Assembly: GCA_018806915.1 (NCBI GenBank)
Contig: JAGKQI010000091.1
Span: forward strand, 1,364,001-1,428,000
DNA length: 64,000 nt
Direction of reading: 5' to 3'
Source of the DNA: Phytophthora colocasiae
Taxonomy: Eukaryota; Oomycota; Peronosporomycetes; Peronosporales; Peronosporaceae
Positions 19,807 through 29,629 of this stretch are shown piece after piece (positions within the stretch are counted from its first letter, which is position 1; the number at the start of each line of letters is the position of its first letter). The notes beneath the pieces were generated by a model that did not search any database, was not told the DNA's origin, and worked only from the letters and a program-made list of their open reading frames with translations. A program made the translations under genes and the position numbers.

Positions 19807-21239
19807 TTAACCTGTTGTACCAGTTTCTCCCGTCAGCAGCTCCGTCGTCGTCTGTAGCGATCCTTTTCTTGCCAAGTCTCTCTCGAAACGAAGGGTGACG
19901 TCAAGAAGTAGCTGTCGCATTGCTTCAGGCTCGATCTGGTCATGCAAAGGCGCGAGCTTGAACTGTGCGAACCCAATTGAGGAAGGTTTCGCGGGCGTGA
20001 CATCAACGACTTCCCATGAATCAGCAACATCGTTATTCACTGGAGTAGGGGGTGGAAGACGTTGGGTCTGGATATTCAGCGCGTTACACAGTCTCTCAGC
20101 GAGCTCTCCACCTTCTCCTTCGCTTCGTGGATCTGCCAGACCAAGCCAACGTGCAATTTCCTCTAGAGAAAAGCGATCCTGCTTGCCGAACGCCTTGTTC
20201 ATCATACGCAGACTGCATGTCCAGACCTTTGGGAGATGACGCAGCGATACAGCTCGTTCCAGCAACGTCATAGCGTTAAACTCGGTGAAAAACGCATGGA
20301 AATCATTCGTCTGCAGTGCTACAAACGTGCGGAAAGCACGTTGCACAACAGGTAGACGTCGTAGATTCGGTGACAGCTTCAGCAGCATCCAAGCCACATC
20401 TTGAGGCTCATGAGCATGAAGCAGCAGATCATACGCAGTAAATTCTCCAGCATCCTTCAACTCCGGGACATCTTCGTGATCAAAACCCGATAGTTCGTGC
20501 ATTTTGTACAGACCTTGAAGTTGTGACAGCGCCGATGCCAACTGCTCGTCATTCAGTTTGTCGCTCCAGTCCTGTTGCGTCTTCACATCCTTTAACAACT
20601 GCACTGATCGCAGTCCAGCAAGCAAGTGGAACCTTGCTACTTGCTGTAGCGCCGTCACCAACGATATATCTTCAATCCTCTGTCAATGATATCAATTAAA
20701 AGAGTAAAACATCTGTAGTTAACCATGAACAAAAGCTTCGTATAGCTTACCTGCACTGTAAAATCCTGTCGGACACTACGAACCCGGTCGTTTACAAAGT
20801 GATAAACAGCTAGGAACTCCACTGGACGTGCTGATCCACGCTGTTCCCAAGAGTCAAAGCCACTTTGAGGCCAAGGCAGAACTGTAGTGAACAAATGATG
20901 TAAAGTTTGCAGCAACACAGGGGAAGGCCTCAATTCCGAAGAGTCCCACACATCGCGACCTGCAGCAGCTCGACGATATTTCTTTACGGCTTGAAGCTCT
21001 TCACAACCTGCTGCAGGACGCTCGAAACGACTGAGTTCCTGATTTCGAGCACGTTCCGCTTTTTCCTTAGGAGGACATAAATCTTGACATTCACCATGAA
21101 TTGGTCCTTGCTGGAATAAAACAGGAGAAGAACATGGTACTGGTGCAGTAGATGGATTCCTATTGCTACCACGGCCTCGACCCCGGTGTCTACGGGGATG
21201 GCGACCACGACCCCGGCCTGGAAGCTCTCCTCGATTCAT
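19807..21239 (-). CDS. SAC3/GANP-domain protein (SAC3D1-like)
   Basis: Two exons, 21239-20751 and 20679-19807, intron GTAAGC...CAG, about 453 residues. SAC3-family proteins act in mRNA export or centrosome/spindle functions. Seen: Arg/Gly-rich N terminus; the family signature GECQDLCPPKE at residues 49-59 followed by ERARNQELSRFE; then the helical SAC3 domain, with VRSVRQDFTVQ ending exon 1 and RIEDISLV beginning exon 2, which together restore the canonical RQDFTVQ motif across the intron; PCI-like winged-helix end around FSLEEIARWLGL. Length and lack of a C-terminal MCM3AP part fit the short SAC3D1 form. Its ATG lies 18 bp after the stop assigned to the heme-oxygenase-like gene. Confidence 0.88.
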
Positions 21240-21257
21240 CGTTGATTGGTTTCGGAC

Positions 21258-22639
21258 TTAATTGGAAAATGTAGCCATGTCAAACGAATCTAGCACTAAG
21301 CTTTTAGTTTTGTCCGGCGAAGTAGGACAGTAAAAAGAGAAGTATCTGGAAGTAGAACGAGAAGATACTGTTAGGTATTTTGTGTGGATGAGAGATACAA
21401 TTTGTGAGCGCACCGCAAGAATGAGGCCGATGATGACGATCCACTTGAACAAGAACTTCATCACGTGGTTGCCAGTGCCATCAAGACTTCGAACGACCTG
21501 GAGGTGCACAAGTGGGTCAAATAGTCTGCTAGGGAATACAATATCTTCTTGTTGTCCTACCTGGTTGTTCATTTTGAAGCACGTCATTGACTCGATGAGG
21601 ATAAGTTTCATTGTCTCCTCATCGATCGTGACAGCGTTGATTTTCTCCTTGATGGCATTGCGAAGTGCCTGTCGAGCGTGAAATGAATCGTTATCATCTT
21701 CATGCAGAGTAAACACGAACTTGGTGCTTTCTAACCTTGTTGCTCTTGACGTTGAACGCGAAACAGTTGAGTCCCTCCCCCTCAGGTGGTGTGAAGCTTC
21801 TCTTTACCAGCTTTTTGATCATCATTCCGCCAGCGAGCATCGCCATGTACATGTGGTAGCAGTATGGCAGCACAAGAACTGGATTCTGTGCGTGATTCAT
21901 GTATCAACAAGTGTGAGATGACGACATTTCTTTTCAGCCCCATGTTGACTTAATTGCAACCTTCTCCTCCAACTCTTTCAGGTGCCTAAAGCAAATAAAT
22001 AACACGTCAACAAAAAAAAACAACAACCTAATACTTCAAGAAGTAAAAAGATGACAATGAAGATGGTTTGCGTACTTGACATAGTCTTGAACAGCTTCAG
22101 TAGCTTGGAACTTGGTGCTCCAGTCCTCACCGAGATAAAACCGCAGATCCTTCTCGATACCATCAGCCTGCACAATGACGAATTTTATCAATACTTTTCA
22201 CAGTAAATCATTACACTTGAAACTACTTTTACCCTAGCGATCTCCGATAGACTTTCATAAAGTCCTTTGAAGGCCTCATGATCCTTATGTTTCTCGATAG
22301 CAGACTCCAATTGCGCATATACGTAGTCTATCATTTGCGATTTATAACAAACACATTATTATAATAAAACGCACTAAGTAAAAAAAATAACATAATTACA
22401 ACGTACAGAAGAGCATTAATGCGCGACCATAGAGCTGTTTGTCCGTGAGAGCCACCACGAGTTTCAGATTCACCAAACTAATATCGGATACGTTAAAATC
22501 ATTATTCTAAACGTATTAAACAGCAATAAACCGCCAAAAACTGGCAGCTAAAGCGATAGTAAGTACTGTACTTGTCCGATACATTGTGGATCTCGCGCGT
22601 TGCCGCGCGCATCCGTTCCGTTAGTGGTGGAGTCTCCAT
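21258..22639 (-). CDS. Heme oxygenase-like protein with C-terminal membrane anchor
   Basis: Eight exons: 22639-22572, 22477-22407, 22327-22233, 22167-22076, 21985-21961, 21885-21736, 21668-21561, 21497-21258; 282 residues, all phases consistent. Heme oxygenases split heme to biliverdin, iron and CO. Seen: ERMRAATREIHNVSD with the proximal His ligand (H18), FYYVYAQLESAIEKHKDH, RFYLGEDW, then NPVLVLPYCYHMYMAMLAGG and the KKLVKRSF helix matching animal HO-1 spacing; C-terminal hydrophobic tail FLFKWIVIIGLILAV near residue 220 followed by a tail that may be mis-modelled. The residue matching HO-1 Asp140 appears to be Met (M133), so normal catalysis is not certain. Exon 5 uses a weak donor (GTTGCA), chosen because it alone joins in frame. 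Confidence 0.8.
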
Positions 22640-22778
22640 CTCAGTAATAATTCTTTGTTATTTTTTATTGATGTTTTTAATATTTTTTCATTAGTATATG
22701 CTAATTTGATTGGATAAAATATTTTCAATACAAACATCAAGTGAGTTGATGCCACGCACGTCACTCATCAACTGAACA
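22640..22778. promoter_or_regulatory. Compact divergent promoter
   Basis: 139 bp between the heme-oxygenase-like (-) and TPR (+) starts, very AT-rich in its centre. TCACTCATCAACTG at 22761-22774, directly before the plus-strand ATG, resembles the oomycete initiator. Confidence 0.4.
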
Positions 22779-23691
22779 ATGAGCTTATCGGACGACGTCG
22801 CTGCGGCGCTTCCTGTTGACCCCACAGCTTCTCAATCTACTGACAACAATGTGGACGAAGAAACCAAGATGCTGATGCACAATGTGAGCCTCTTTATATG
22901 TCCTAACACGTGTTATTTATCGAGATATGATTGTTTAAACTTTTGCTTATCAAATTTAGGAACGTTCGTGCATTTTTGAGACCCGCATCGAACGCGCCGA
23001 TATGTGTCGTCAACGAGGATCTGATCAATTTAAAGCTGGGAATATTACCAAGGCAGTGGAGTGGTATGAACGAGCTCTTTACCATGTGGATTTTGACGAG
23101 GGCACGTGGCATTTCGAGGTCCGAAAACTCCAATTCTACCAGTTTTATGACAATAACTAACGAGATATCTGTCTTTTATTCATGTAGTTCACAGCCAAGA
23201 ATCGTGCAGACGTTAATGTTGTGAGATTGCCAGTGTATTTGAACCTGGCAGCGAGTTATCTCGTCCAAGGAGCTGTAAAAGACGGAGAAAACGATGAAAA
23301 ACTACTGGCCAAAGTCATTGAGAACGCCAACTTGGCTCTTGCTATTGACCCGGAGAACAGCAAGGGACTTTACCGTTGTGGCTGGGCGTTGTTGTTGACG
23401 GGGGATTTAAATCGAGCCAAGGAGAAGCTAACGAAGGCTGCGAAACACCATCCAGCGGATAAACGTATTCGTGAAGCGCTGACTAAATTAAAGGAGAAGT
23501 TGGATGAGCAGAAAAAAGAGGAGAAGGAACGTTGGGGTGGAACACTACTGGACAAGGAGACGGAAGGAGAGAGTACAACCAAACAGCAAGTGCAGGTCAA
23601 GAAGCCAAGCGAGTCCAATGCGCTGTGGATGTTCGCTGTTGTACTCATCGGAATTGCTTTAGCTCTTGGTCAGCTAAGCTTCGTGGAGTAA
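22779..23691 (+). CDS. Tail-anchored TPR co-chaperone-like protein
   Basis: Exons 22779-22883, 22960-23118, 23188-23691; 255 residues. N-terminal acidic region; three TPR units from about residue 50 to 185 (FKAGNITKAVEWYERAL, VYLNLAASYL, KGLYRCGWALLLTGDLNRAKEKL); charged coiled coil KLKEKLDEQKKEEKERW; and a single hydrophobic tail at the C terminus (LWMFAVVLIGIALALGQLSFVE), a tail-anchor for ER or mitochondrial outer membrane. The layout resembles FKBP8-type or TOM/SGT co-chaperones without an isomerase domain. Intron 2 has an unusual donor (GTCCGA); it is required to join HFE to FTAKNRADV in frame. Confidence 0.8.
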
Positions 23692-23759
23692 AAGAAGACG
23701 GCGTTCAGAAGGTGAGTTGATAGTTTATTGACGCATTAATGCAGATCTCGTTTGATTTC

Positions 23760-24179
23760 CTAGGCATATTCAAAGAGCTTGACGGTGTGCAGGTACTTGT
23801 CATCGCACTCACGGTGTGGGCGCCAGTACGTGTAATAGCCATTCGCTTTTACACGGGTACACCGCACGAACCCATTGTGCCAGCGTTCGGGCTCGCCATA
23901 TGTCTCCATGTACTCCTTGATATCTCGCCAACCTGTTTGCTGAACACGAAACGCTTCTTCTGCTTCAGGACTCCACTCTTTTGGACGGTAGCATCGCGTT
24001 GCCTTGGTACTGGTCACCACAGGCTGAAGCTGTGGTTCGGCGTTGTTGTGGCCAGACGAATACTCCTCGTCCAATTTGAACTGGGTATTCAAACTCTTCG
24101 ATGTCGAGCTTCGTGACGACCCGCGTGAAGCAAGCGTCGAGTGCCTCATGGGCGTGGCGTTGATTGAAAGCACCTCCAT
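23760..24179 (-). CDS. MEIG1-like protein
   Basis: 139 residues, single exon. The C-terminal 85 residues match the small animal protein MEIG1: EWSPEAEEAFRVQQTGWRD, a GEPERWHNGFVR segment, a YYTYWRPHRECDDK core with the family's RECDDK signature, and the ending HTVKLFEYA. The N-terminal 55 residues (Ser/Thr-rich) are an oomycete extension. MEIG1 works with PACRG in sperm-flagellum assembly, so a zoospore-flagellum role is a fair inference. The gene converges with the TPR gene (68 bp between stops). Confidence 0.85.
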   Translation of the reverse strand: MEVLSINATPMRHSTLASRGSSRSSTSKSLNTQFKLDEEYSSGHNNAEPQLQPVVTSTKATRCYRPKEWSPEAEEAFRVQQTGWRDIKEYMETYGEPERWHNGFVRCTRVKANGYYTYWRPHRECDDKYLHTVKLFEYA

Positions 24180-24218
24180 TCTTCACGTTGGACTTGTCGC
24201 TGGACTGGTTTCTTGGTA

Positions 24219-24310
24219 ACTGCAGCGATCAGGAGACACGTTAATGATCCACTTCCAACTTTGGACTGCAGCGATCAGGAGACACGTTAATGATCCACTT
24301 CCAACTTTGG
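24219..24310. repeat. Perfect 46-bp tandem duplication
   Basis: Two exact adjacent copies (24219-24264 and 24265-24310) beginning ACTGCAGCGATCAGG, in the spacer between the MEIG1-like and SNAPC4-like genes; a third partial start (ACTGCAGC) follows. Identity suggests a recent duplication. Confidence 0.95.
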
Positions 24311-24335
24311 ACTGCAGCATCTTGACAACAATAGC

Positions 24336-25985
24336 CTACATGATCTCTGGTGATCCGTTTTCTCCGTCTTGGACCTGTAGCAGTTCAGTGCCATGCAGCG
24401 TAGCAGTACCGTTCGCGTGAATTCTTAGGATTGGCCCAGACAACGGCAACGGCTCAACAGCATTGCCGTTGTAAGAGCTTCTTGTCGTGTGTTTCGTTTT
24501 ATACTGGGAGTGATGCCGGTGTATTGATCGCCGACGAAAGACAGCAGTTGTCTGCTTCTTACTAGCTTCTTCCAATGCTCGCCGACGCGTTTCATACCCT
24601 TCTGGATCCAGAACTCGCCAACGTCGACAGAGTTGAGAATCTGAACGATCTCCTAACTCAGCAGCAAGTCGAGGCCACAGCCTAGCGGAGTCAATTCCCC
24701 ACTGACGCACTCTTGCTAGAATGATCTGATCCTCCTGCTTGGTAAATTTCCGGAATGACAGCTCCGGGTTCAGACAATTGAAGAACCGATCTCGAATCGC
24801 TGTCTGTGTGCGTCCAGGGATATGATGGCAGATGTCGTTCCACGCCACTTGATCTTGATTGAATTCACCATCAGTAGACGCATATGCGAGCAATGCTAGT
24901 ATCATCCGTCGATCTTCAATCACTGAAAACTTACCACGTCGAATCCCTGGAGCTAGAGTAAGTTGCCAACGGTGTCGAATCTGCTCGGACACACGACCAT
25001 CCAGTAAGTCAGCAATGACATTCCACTTCTCTCCGAAAACAGGGACAGCTTCACGGAGAATCTGGTCTTCTTCAGGTGTGAAGACTGATTTCGTATTGCC
25101 TACACACAATGTGGTCTGGTACCTAGTAAGACAGTGTGCTGCAGGTCTACCCGGAATGGGCATGCGTTTAGCAATCTCGTGCCATTGATTCACCAGTGAA
25201 GGGTCCACTTCACCCTTCGCTAGACGTCTTAGAGCTGTATCTTCTTGCTTGGTCCACGCTCCGAGTCGAACTTTAGGTGAATCGTGGAGGTCGTACCATA
25301 ACTTACACGCGAAACCGGAGCGCTCAATCGGAAGTTGTCTGGATTTCCTCCTTTCCTGCCAGTTATGAATCTCGTTCCATTCTTCTAACGGGATTTCTTC
25401 ATCAGGAGAGTGAGTCATGTAAAAATCTTCTGCAAAGTCTTTCACTACTTTCCGTTCTCGAGCTGTGAAGATTGTTGGGGGTCCAGCAATGAACGATTCG
25501 TGACTGTGAGAGCGTAAAAACTCTGTATCTGCATTAACTGGAGGCTCCGACATGGCTCCGAGCACTGCCTTCTCTATATCTTCATCTGTTGCTACCTCCA
25601 CCGTCTTCTTTTGCTTCTTTTTAGGTCTCCCACGCTTCGGTCCACACTGTTCCTCATCTGTAAAGAACGAAACTTGCTGACGAATATACGAACGCACTGT
25701 AACCTCCGATATTTTTTTCCTTGAGCGAGGGGCTTTTGTAAATGGGTCGACGACTTTTTTCTCCGGTTCTCGAGGCACAAGAGAGTCCATTGCTTGTTGA
25801 GCTCTTCGGAGAGCCATTCGACGTCGAATTGCCTGCGTTTTAGCCAGCAATTTCGCCTCTTCTTTGGCTAATGACTGCTCCAACAATTGCAGCTCAGCTA
25901 CAAGCACGCGGTTCCCTTCTAGGGCTTCTGTGACCGCCGCAATGGAGCCAACACGAGCGCTACGAGCATCGACACCCAGTGCCAT
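24336..25985 (-). CDS. Multi-Myb-repeat protein, SNAPC4-like
   Basis: 549 residues, single exon. Starts with a helical region of the type seen at the head of SNAPC4 (NRVLVAELQLLEQSLAKEEAKLL), a basic AT-hook-like segment (GPKRGRPKKKQKK, about residues 116-128), then at least four Myb/SANT units between about residues 245 and 475, each with the Trp/Phe spacing (GAWTKQEDTAL, VFTPEEDQILREAV...W, GKFSVIEDRRM...W, RKFTKQEDQIIL...W). SNAPC4 is the DNA-binding subunit of the snRNA-activating complex that drives U snRNA promoters. Multiple consecutive Myb units plus the N-terminal helix favour this over c-Myb types. Some uncertainty because no SNAPC1-binding region could be recognised. Confidence 0.78.
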   Translation of the reverse strand: MALGVDARSARVGSIAAVTEALEGNRVLVAELQLLEQSLAKEEAKLLAKTQAIRRRMALRRAQQAMDSLVPREPEKKVVDPFTKAPRSRKKISEVTVRSYIRQQVSFFTDEEQCGPKRGRPKKKQKKTVEVATDEDIEKAVLGAMSEPPVNADTEFLRSHSHESFIAGPPTIFTARERKVVKDFAEDFYMTHSPDEEIPLEEWNEIHNWQERRKSRQLPIERSGFACKLWYDLHDSPKVRLGAWTKQEDTALRRLAKGEVDPSLVNQWHEIAKRMPIPGRPAAHCLTRYQTTLCVGNTKSVFTPEEDQILREAVPVFGEKWNVIADLLDGRVSEQIRHRWQLTLAPGIRRGKFSVIEDRRMILALLAYASTDGEFNQDQVAWNDICHHIPGRTQTAIRDRFFNCLNPELSFRKFTKQEDQIILARVRQWGIDSARLWPRLAAELGDRSDSQLCRRWRVLDPEGYETRRRALEEASKKQTTAVFRRRSIHRHHSQYKTKHTTRSSYNGNAVEPLPLSGPILRIHANGTATLHGTELLQVQDGENGSPEIM

Positions 25986-26178
25986 TTGATGTCTGCAAAA
26001 TGAATATAAGGGTTAAATTTGAAACCCAAATAGAATGGGTTAACCCTTCTACAATTTACCAGTACAGTACATATAATACATGTACATGTAGCAAAACTTG
26101 TATTACCGTACTTGTATTACTTGACTTGACTCTACTTATCCATACTAGAGTCTACTTGTCCATATTCATAAAACTCCA

Positions 26179-28113
26179 TCACTTGGTGTCATTCAGCAAC
26201 GCTAGTAGATTGACAGTGGCAGCGTACGTGACAAGTCCGACAAACAACATGGCAATTGCAATTCCAGCCACACGACTGTACTCTCCGTACGTACGCATCT
26301 CCTGGGCTTCGAGCTTCTGACGTGGTAATAAATAGAGAATTGGTACCAGCGCCAGTAGATTGATCGCACAATTCGACACAAGGAACGATAAAACTTGAGT
26401 GCGAGTCTCGGACGCGTCCTGTGCGATCACATCGTCCGTAAAATCCTTCTCGAGTTGCGAACTGGACGTGCTGATTGCATCTGAAAACGTAAGAATGACC
26501 ATACTGATTAGAGTGTTGTAGGACGCCACAAGCCCTGTAGTTGCTCCTTCCAGACAATTCTCCGCGATCTCCACAACAGGAAGCGATGTCACCAACAGCA
26601 CAGCAGCTCGTGAAATTCCAGTCAACGATAGAATTGACAGGATGTACCAGGGGCTACGAACAGCATCGAAGACCGTCGGAAGTGCAGCCAGCAGACTCAC
26701 TACCACACCGATCAACAAACCACCCACGGAGATTCGTATCCAGCTGTAGTTGAACAGAGTGAGCTGGAACGCCAGGATAGATATCAGCATGATAACCTGC
26801 TTCGGAATCTCGCCTACACGTTCAGCATTGGGTGAAGCTTCTGCCCAGTACAACACTGCATCGTCGGCAAAGTTAAACCTGAACGATGACAAGAAGACTG
26901 AGAAGCAGACGAACAAGATGATACGCCAGACCGCTTCTTGTTGCAGAATACTCCAGAGCTGATGTGTAAGTGACGATCGGTCCACTGAGTCCACCTTGAG
27001 TTGTCTGGGCTCCTCATCGAGACGGAACAACACGGCAGGGATCGGAATTAACGTCACCACCGCCATCATCAGGATGATAACCTTCATCGAGATCACCGCT
27101 TGTGTTGTATCTGACTGTTTGTTGTAGCCCACAACCAACGAAATGACAATATCTGCTAACAATGTCGCCGCTTCTTGAGTCAACAAGTACTGTACCAGTA
27201 GAGTACCTCGCTCGTGAATCGGTTCTCGTTGTGATAATTCCACCAGAAACGCAAAAGCTGCTACTGACGCCACTGTGATTCCTAAACTTGCTGCCATCAT
27301 GAGTAAAATGTAGACTGCGCCTCCGTAAAACGTCCGGACACTGGGGTTCATAAATCCTGTGCTGTCATCGATCAATGCCACCACAACGAGCGCCATCAGC
27401 GCCAAATAAGCGAAAATCCATCCTCCCAGCATGTACGACTTGCGGTGGAAGCTCCATATCGGATAGAAATCTGACAATACTCCAATGAAAAAGCTGATGA
27501 CACCTGGTAACTTGAGAAACCGGAGTGTAGCTGTGCACTGATCGCTGTTAAAGCTGAGATAGACACACAGCAATGGCTGGAACGCATCAGCCATGAATGG
27601 GACCATAAAGCCTGTAGCTGCAGCAGAAATGGCCAATCCACAGTACGGTTGGGAGAAGAGTTCTACCAGTGCTCCAGCTCGTAAACTGCCATACAACAAG
27701 TGGTTAAAGAAGCCTGAAGGTGGCGCTGTAGCTGCTCTCCTCCTCTCGGACGGTCGAAGAACTTCCTGTAGTAACTGAATCGACGGTGGAGCAGAGCTAG
27801 ATCTGCCTACAACTGGGATTTCCGAGTCGATCCACGTGCGATCAAAGGCTACCGAGTGTTTCTGCGTCACTTCACAGTGGTTACTCACTGCTGTAGCTGT
27901 TCTTGCCCTTGGAGTGACACTCAATACATCGTCCACATTATCTGTAGGTGTAGAAGAATGAACCCTTAGTTCTCTAGGAACTCGAAGCCCATAGACATCG
28001 TCCCCAGCTCCTGTTTGAGCAGCAATCCGATCCCAGTCATAAGCTGTACTTTCAGCACAGAACGAGCCTTCCGAGATGAAGCTGTAGCTCTTGGACGACC
28101 GTTCACTCTGCAT
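26179..28113 (-). CDS. BT1/folate-biopterin transporter family membrane protein
   Basis: 644 residues, single exon. Hydrophilic N-terminal 140 residues, then about twelve transmembrane helices. Family markers: PYCGLAISAAATGFMVPF, the LPGVISFFIGVLSDFYPIWSFHRKSYMLGGW loop after helix 3 (the SD-P...RRKPY-like motif of BT1 proteins), and C-terminal YNTLISMVILTFSDAIS. BT1 proteins are MFS-related plasma-membrane or plastid carriers for folates, pterins or S-adenosylmethionine and are expanded in oomycetes; substrate cannot be told from sequence. No signal peptide. Confidence 0.88.
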   Translation of the reverse strand: MQSERSSKSYSFISEGSFCAESTAYDWDRIAAQTGAGDDVYGLRVPRELRVHSSTPTDNVDDVLSVTPRARTATAVSNHCEVTQKHSVAFDRTWIDSEIPVVGRSSSAPPSIQLLQEVLRPSERRRAATAPPSGFFNHLLYGSLRAGALVELFSQPYCGLAISAAATGFMVPFMADAFQPLLCVYLSFNSDQCTATLRFLKLPGVISFFIGVLSDFYPIWSFHRKSYMLGGWIFAYLALMALVVVALIDDSTGFMNPSVRTFYGGAVYILLMMAASLGITVASVAAFAFLVELSQREPIHERGTLLVQYLLTQEAATLLADIVISLVVGYNKQSDTTQAVISMKVIILMMAVVTLIPIPAVLFRLDEEPRQLKVDSVDRSSLTHQLWSILQQEAVWRIILFVCFSVFLSSFRFNFADDAVLYWAEASPNAERVGEIPKQVIMLISILAFQLTLFNYSWIRISVGGLLIGVVVSLLAALPTVFDAVRSPWYILSILSLTGISRAAVLLVTSLPVVEIAENCLEGATTGLVASYNTLISMVILTFSDAISTSSSQLEKDFTDDVIAQDASETRTQVLSFLVSNCAINLLALVPILYLLPRQKLEAQEMRTYGEYSRVAGIAIAMLFVGLVTYAATVNLLALLNDTK

Positions 28114-29048
28114 TTTTGAGCTAGAAACTTGTCTAGAAATCTGTCAATAAACAACCACGTGAGCTTAAGTACATTGATAGTGGAAGAGCGAGAGTCTTAC
28201 TAGTACAGTCGAATGGAGTGGGCCAAAAGGGCCGGAAATCCAAGAGGAAGAGCTCAGTAATAGACGCAATGGGGATTGCACTACGAAAAGACCTTCTAAT
28301 CGCACGCAACACTCCGCTTTGCACTCTTGTCATGCACTGGTGTCGGTCTCCCTTTGACGCTTTTTCACAAGTCACAGGCTCTTTTTCGGTCCGACTCGAT
28401 GACACTAATGAGAGGCAAAATAGAGACGGGGGAGATGGACTCTTTTGACTGGAAGTTTGTATGGAGGACTAAAAAGTGGGTCCTGAACCCATATCACAAT
28501 TTGACGATAGTGCCAAGGAAGCTTTGGTGGCCATTTATCCCCCACACCGAAAACGATTCAAGAAGAAGAAGAGAATGCCTAAGTTTTCATTTAAGCAAAT
28601 GATAGTCGGCGTTTGTACTGGGATGTACTACATAGTATTCTTTACAAAGTTTTTTTCTTCTTCTTCAACGTTCGGGTTCTTGCACACTTTTTCGCTGATG
28701 TGTTTTGGTGCTGAAAACTTGTGGCTTTGTGTCGTTGTATCACTACCGGATGGCTCGTAACTTGGTTGGAGAGAGCAGATCAACAAACCCAGCAATGATC
28801 GAGTCGTTGTGGGGGTTCGTGCGGCACAAGCGTAAGGTTCAACACGGCTGAATCCGTTGAATTGGCTGCGAAAATGCGGTAAACGAAGTCTTTGTGAGGC
28901 TGGTAAACCACCGCACACAGTGCACTGTCCACCATAATGTGCCTCTCGTACTGCACGTGTAGCCATTTATGTCGCTTTTGTTACTTTATTTCAGTACATT
29001 TGTACTGATTTACTATTTGCCATTCACCAACCGTACGTACACTTGACC
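28114..29048. other. Intergenic region, no confident gene
   Basis: 935 bp between two divergent genes. Short frames occur on both strands (for example a Lys-rich stretch near 28540-28590), but none has family motifs, splice structure or sustained coding bias. CCATTCACCAACC at 29020-29032 is a possible initiator for the LRR gene. Confidence 0.5.
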
Positions 29049-29600
29049 ATGCTGCTGCGCCGCCTGCTAACTCCACTGCAGCTACGCGTTTCTCGTCGTG
29101 CTTTTTCGGACGTCTCTACCTCTGTATTGGCTACATGTCTGCGAGATATCGCTCGCTCGGGGCCACGCGTTGTGAAGTTACAGCTGTCCAAGTCCAACGA
29201 CTTGGTGTGTCGTCAGCTAATGTGCGAACACGTCGGTGACGCCTGCGCCTGCCGCCTGGCGCTCGCTCTGGAGCGCGTCCCGCGTCTTCACGCGCTCGAT
29301 CTATCGAACAACCAGCTGCGAGGATTACCCGACGCTGTTTTCGCGCTGGAAAGACTGCAAACACTGGATATCCAGCGGAATCGATTGACAACGTTGTCAA
29401 TGGACGTGGAGAAGCTCATCGAGCTGGAATCACTGGATGTGAGCTATAACCAATTGAAAACGTTGCCTATTGAGCAATTGGAGCCACTTAGAAACCTCAA
29501 GAAGCTGCGAATTGCAGGAAATGAAGAGTTGATACAAGCAATTCAAGACCAGACACTTTCGATGTCGGAACAGTTGAGAGACAGGATCATCCTCAAGTAG
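29049..29600 (+). CDS. Small leucine-rich repeat protein, possibly mitochondrial
   Basis: 183 residues from the ATG at 29049, single exon. The N terminus MLLRRLLTPLQLRVSRRAFSD is Arg/Leu/Ser-rich without acids and looks like a mitochondrial presequence (RRAF|S cleavage-like). The rest is four to five SDS22/Shoc2-like LRRs (LHALDLSNNQLRGLPDAVFAL, LQTLDIQRNRLTTLS, LESLDVSYNQLKTLP). No kinase, NB-ARC or signal sequence. Its stop and that of the armadillo gene converge, 29 bp apart. Confidence 0.82.
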   Translation: MLLRRLLTPLQLRVSRRAFSDVSTSVLATCLRDIARSGPRVVKLQLSKSNDLVCRQLMCEHVGDACACRLALALERVPRLHALDLSNNQLRGLPDAVFALERLQTLDIQRNRLTTLSMDVEKLIELESLDVSYNQLKTLPIEQLEPLRNLKKLRIAGNEELIQAIQDQTLSMSEQLRDRIILK

Positions 29601-29629
29601 AGAAATAAACTGCTTTAGTATTAGAAAGT

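Noticed and set aside
28218..28760. Possible small gene between the transporter and LRR genes
   Set aside because: Short frames in different phases with no motif, splice partner or homologous neighbour.
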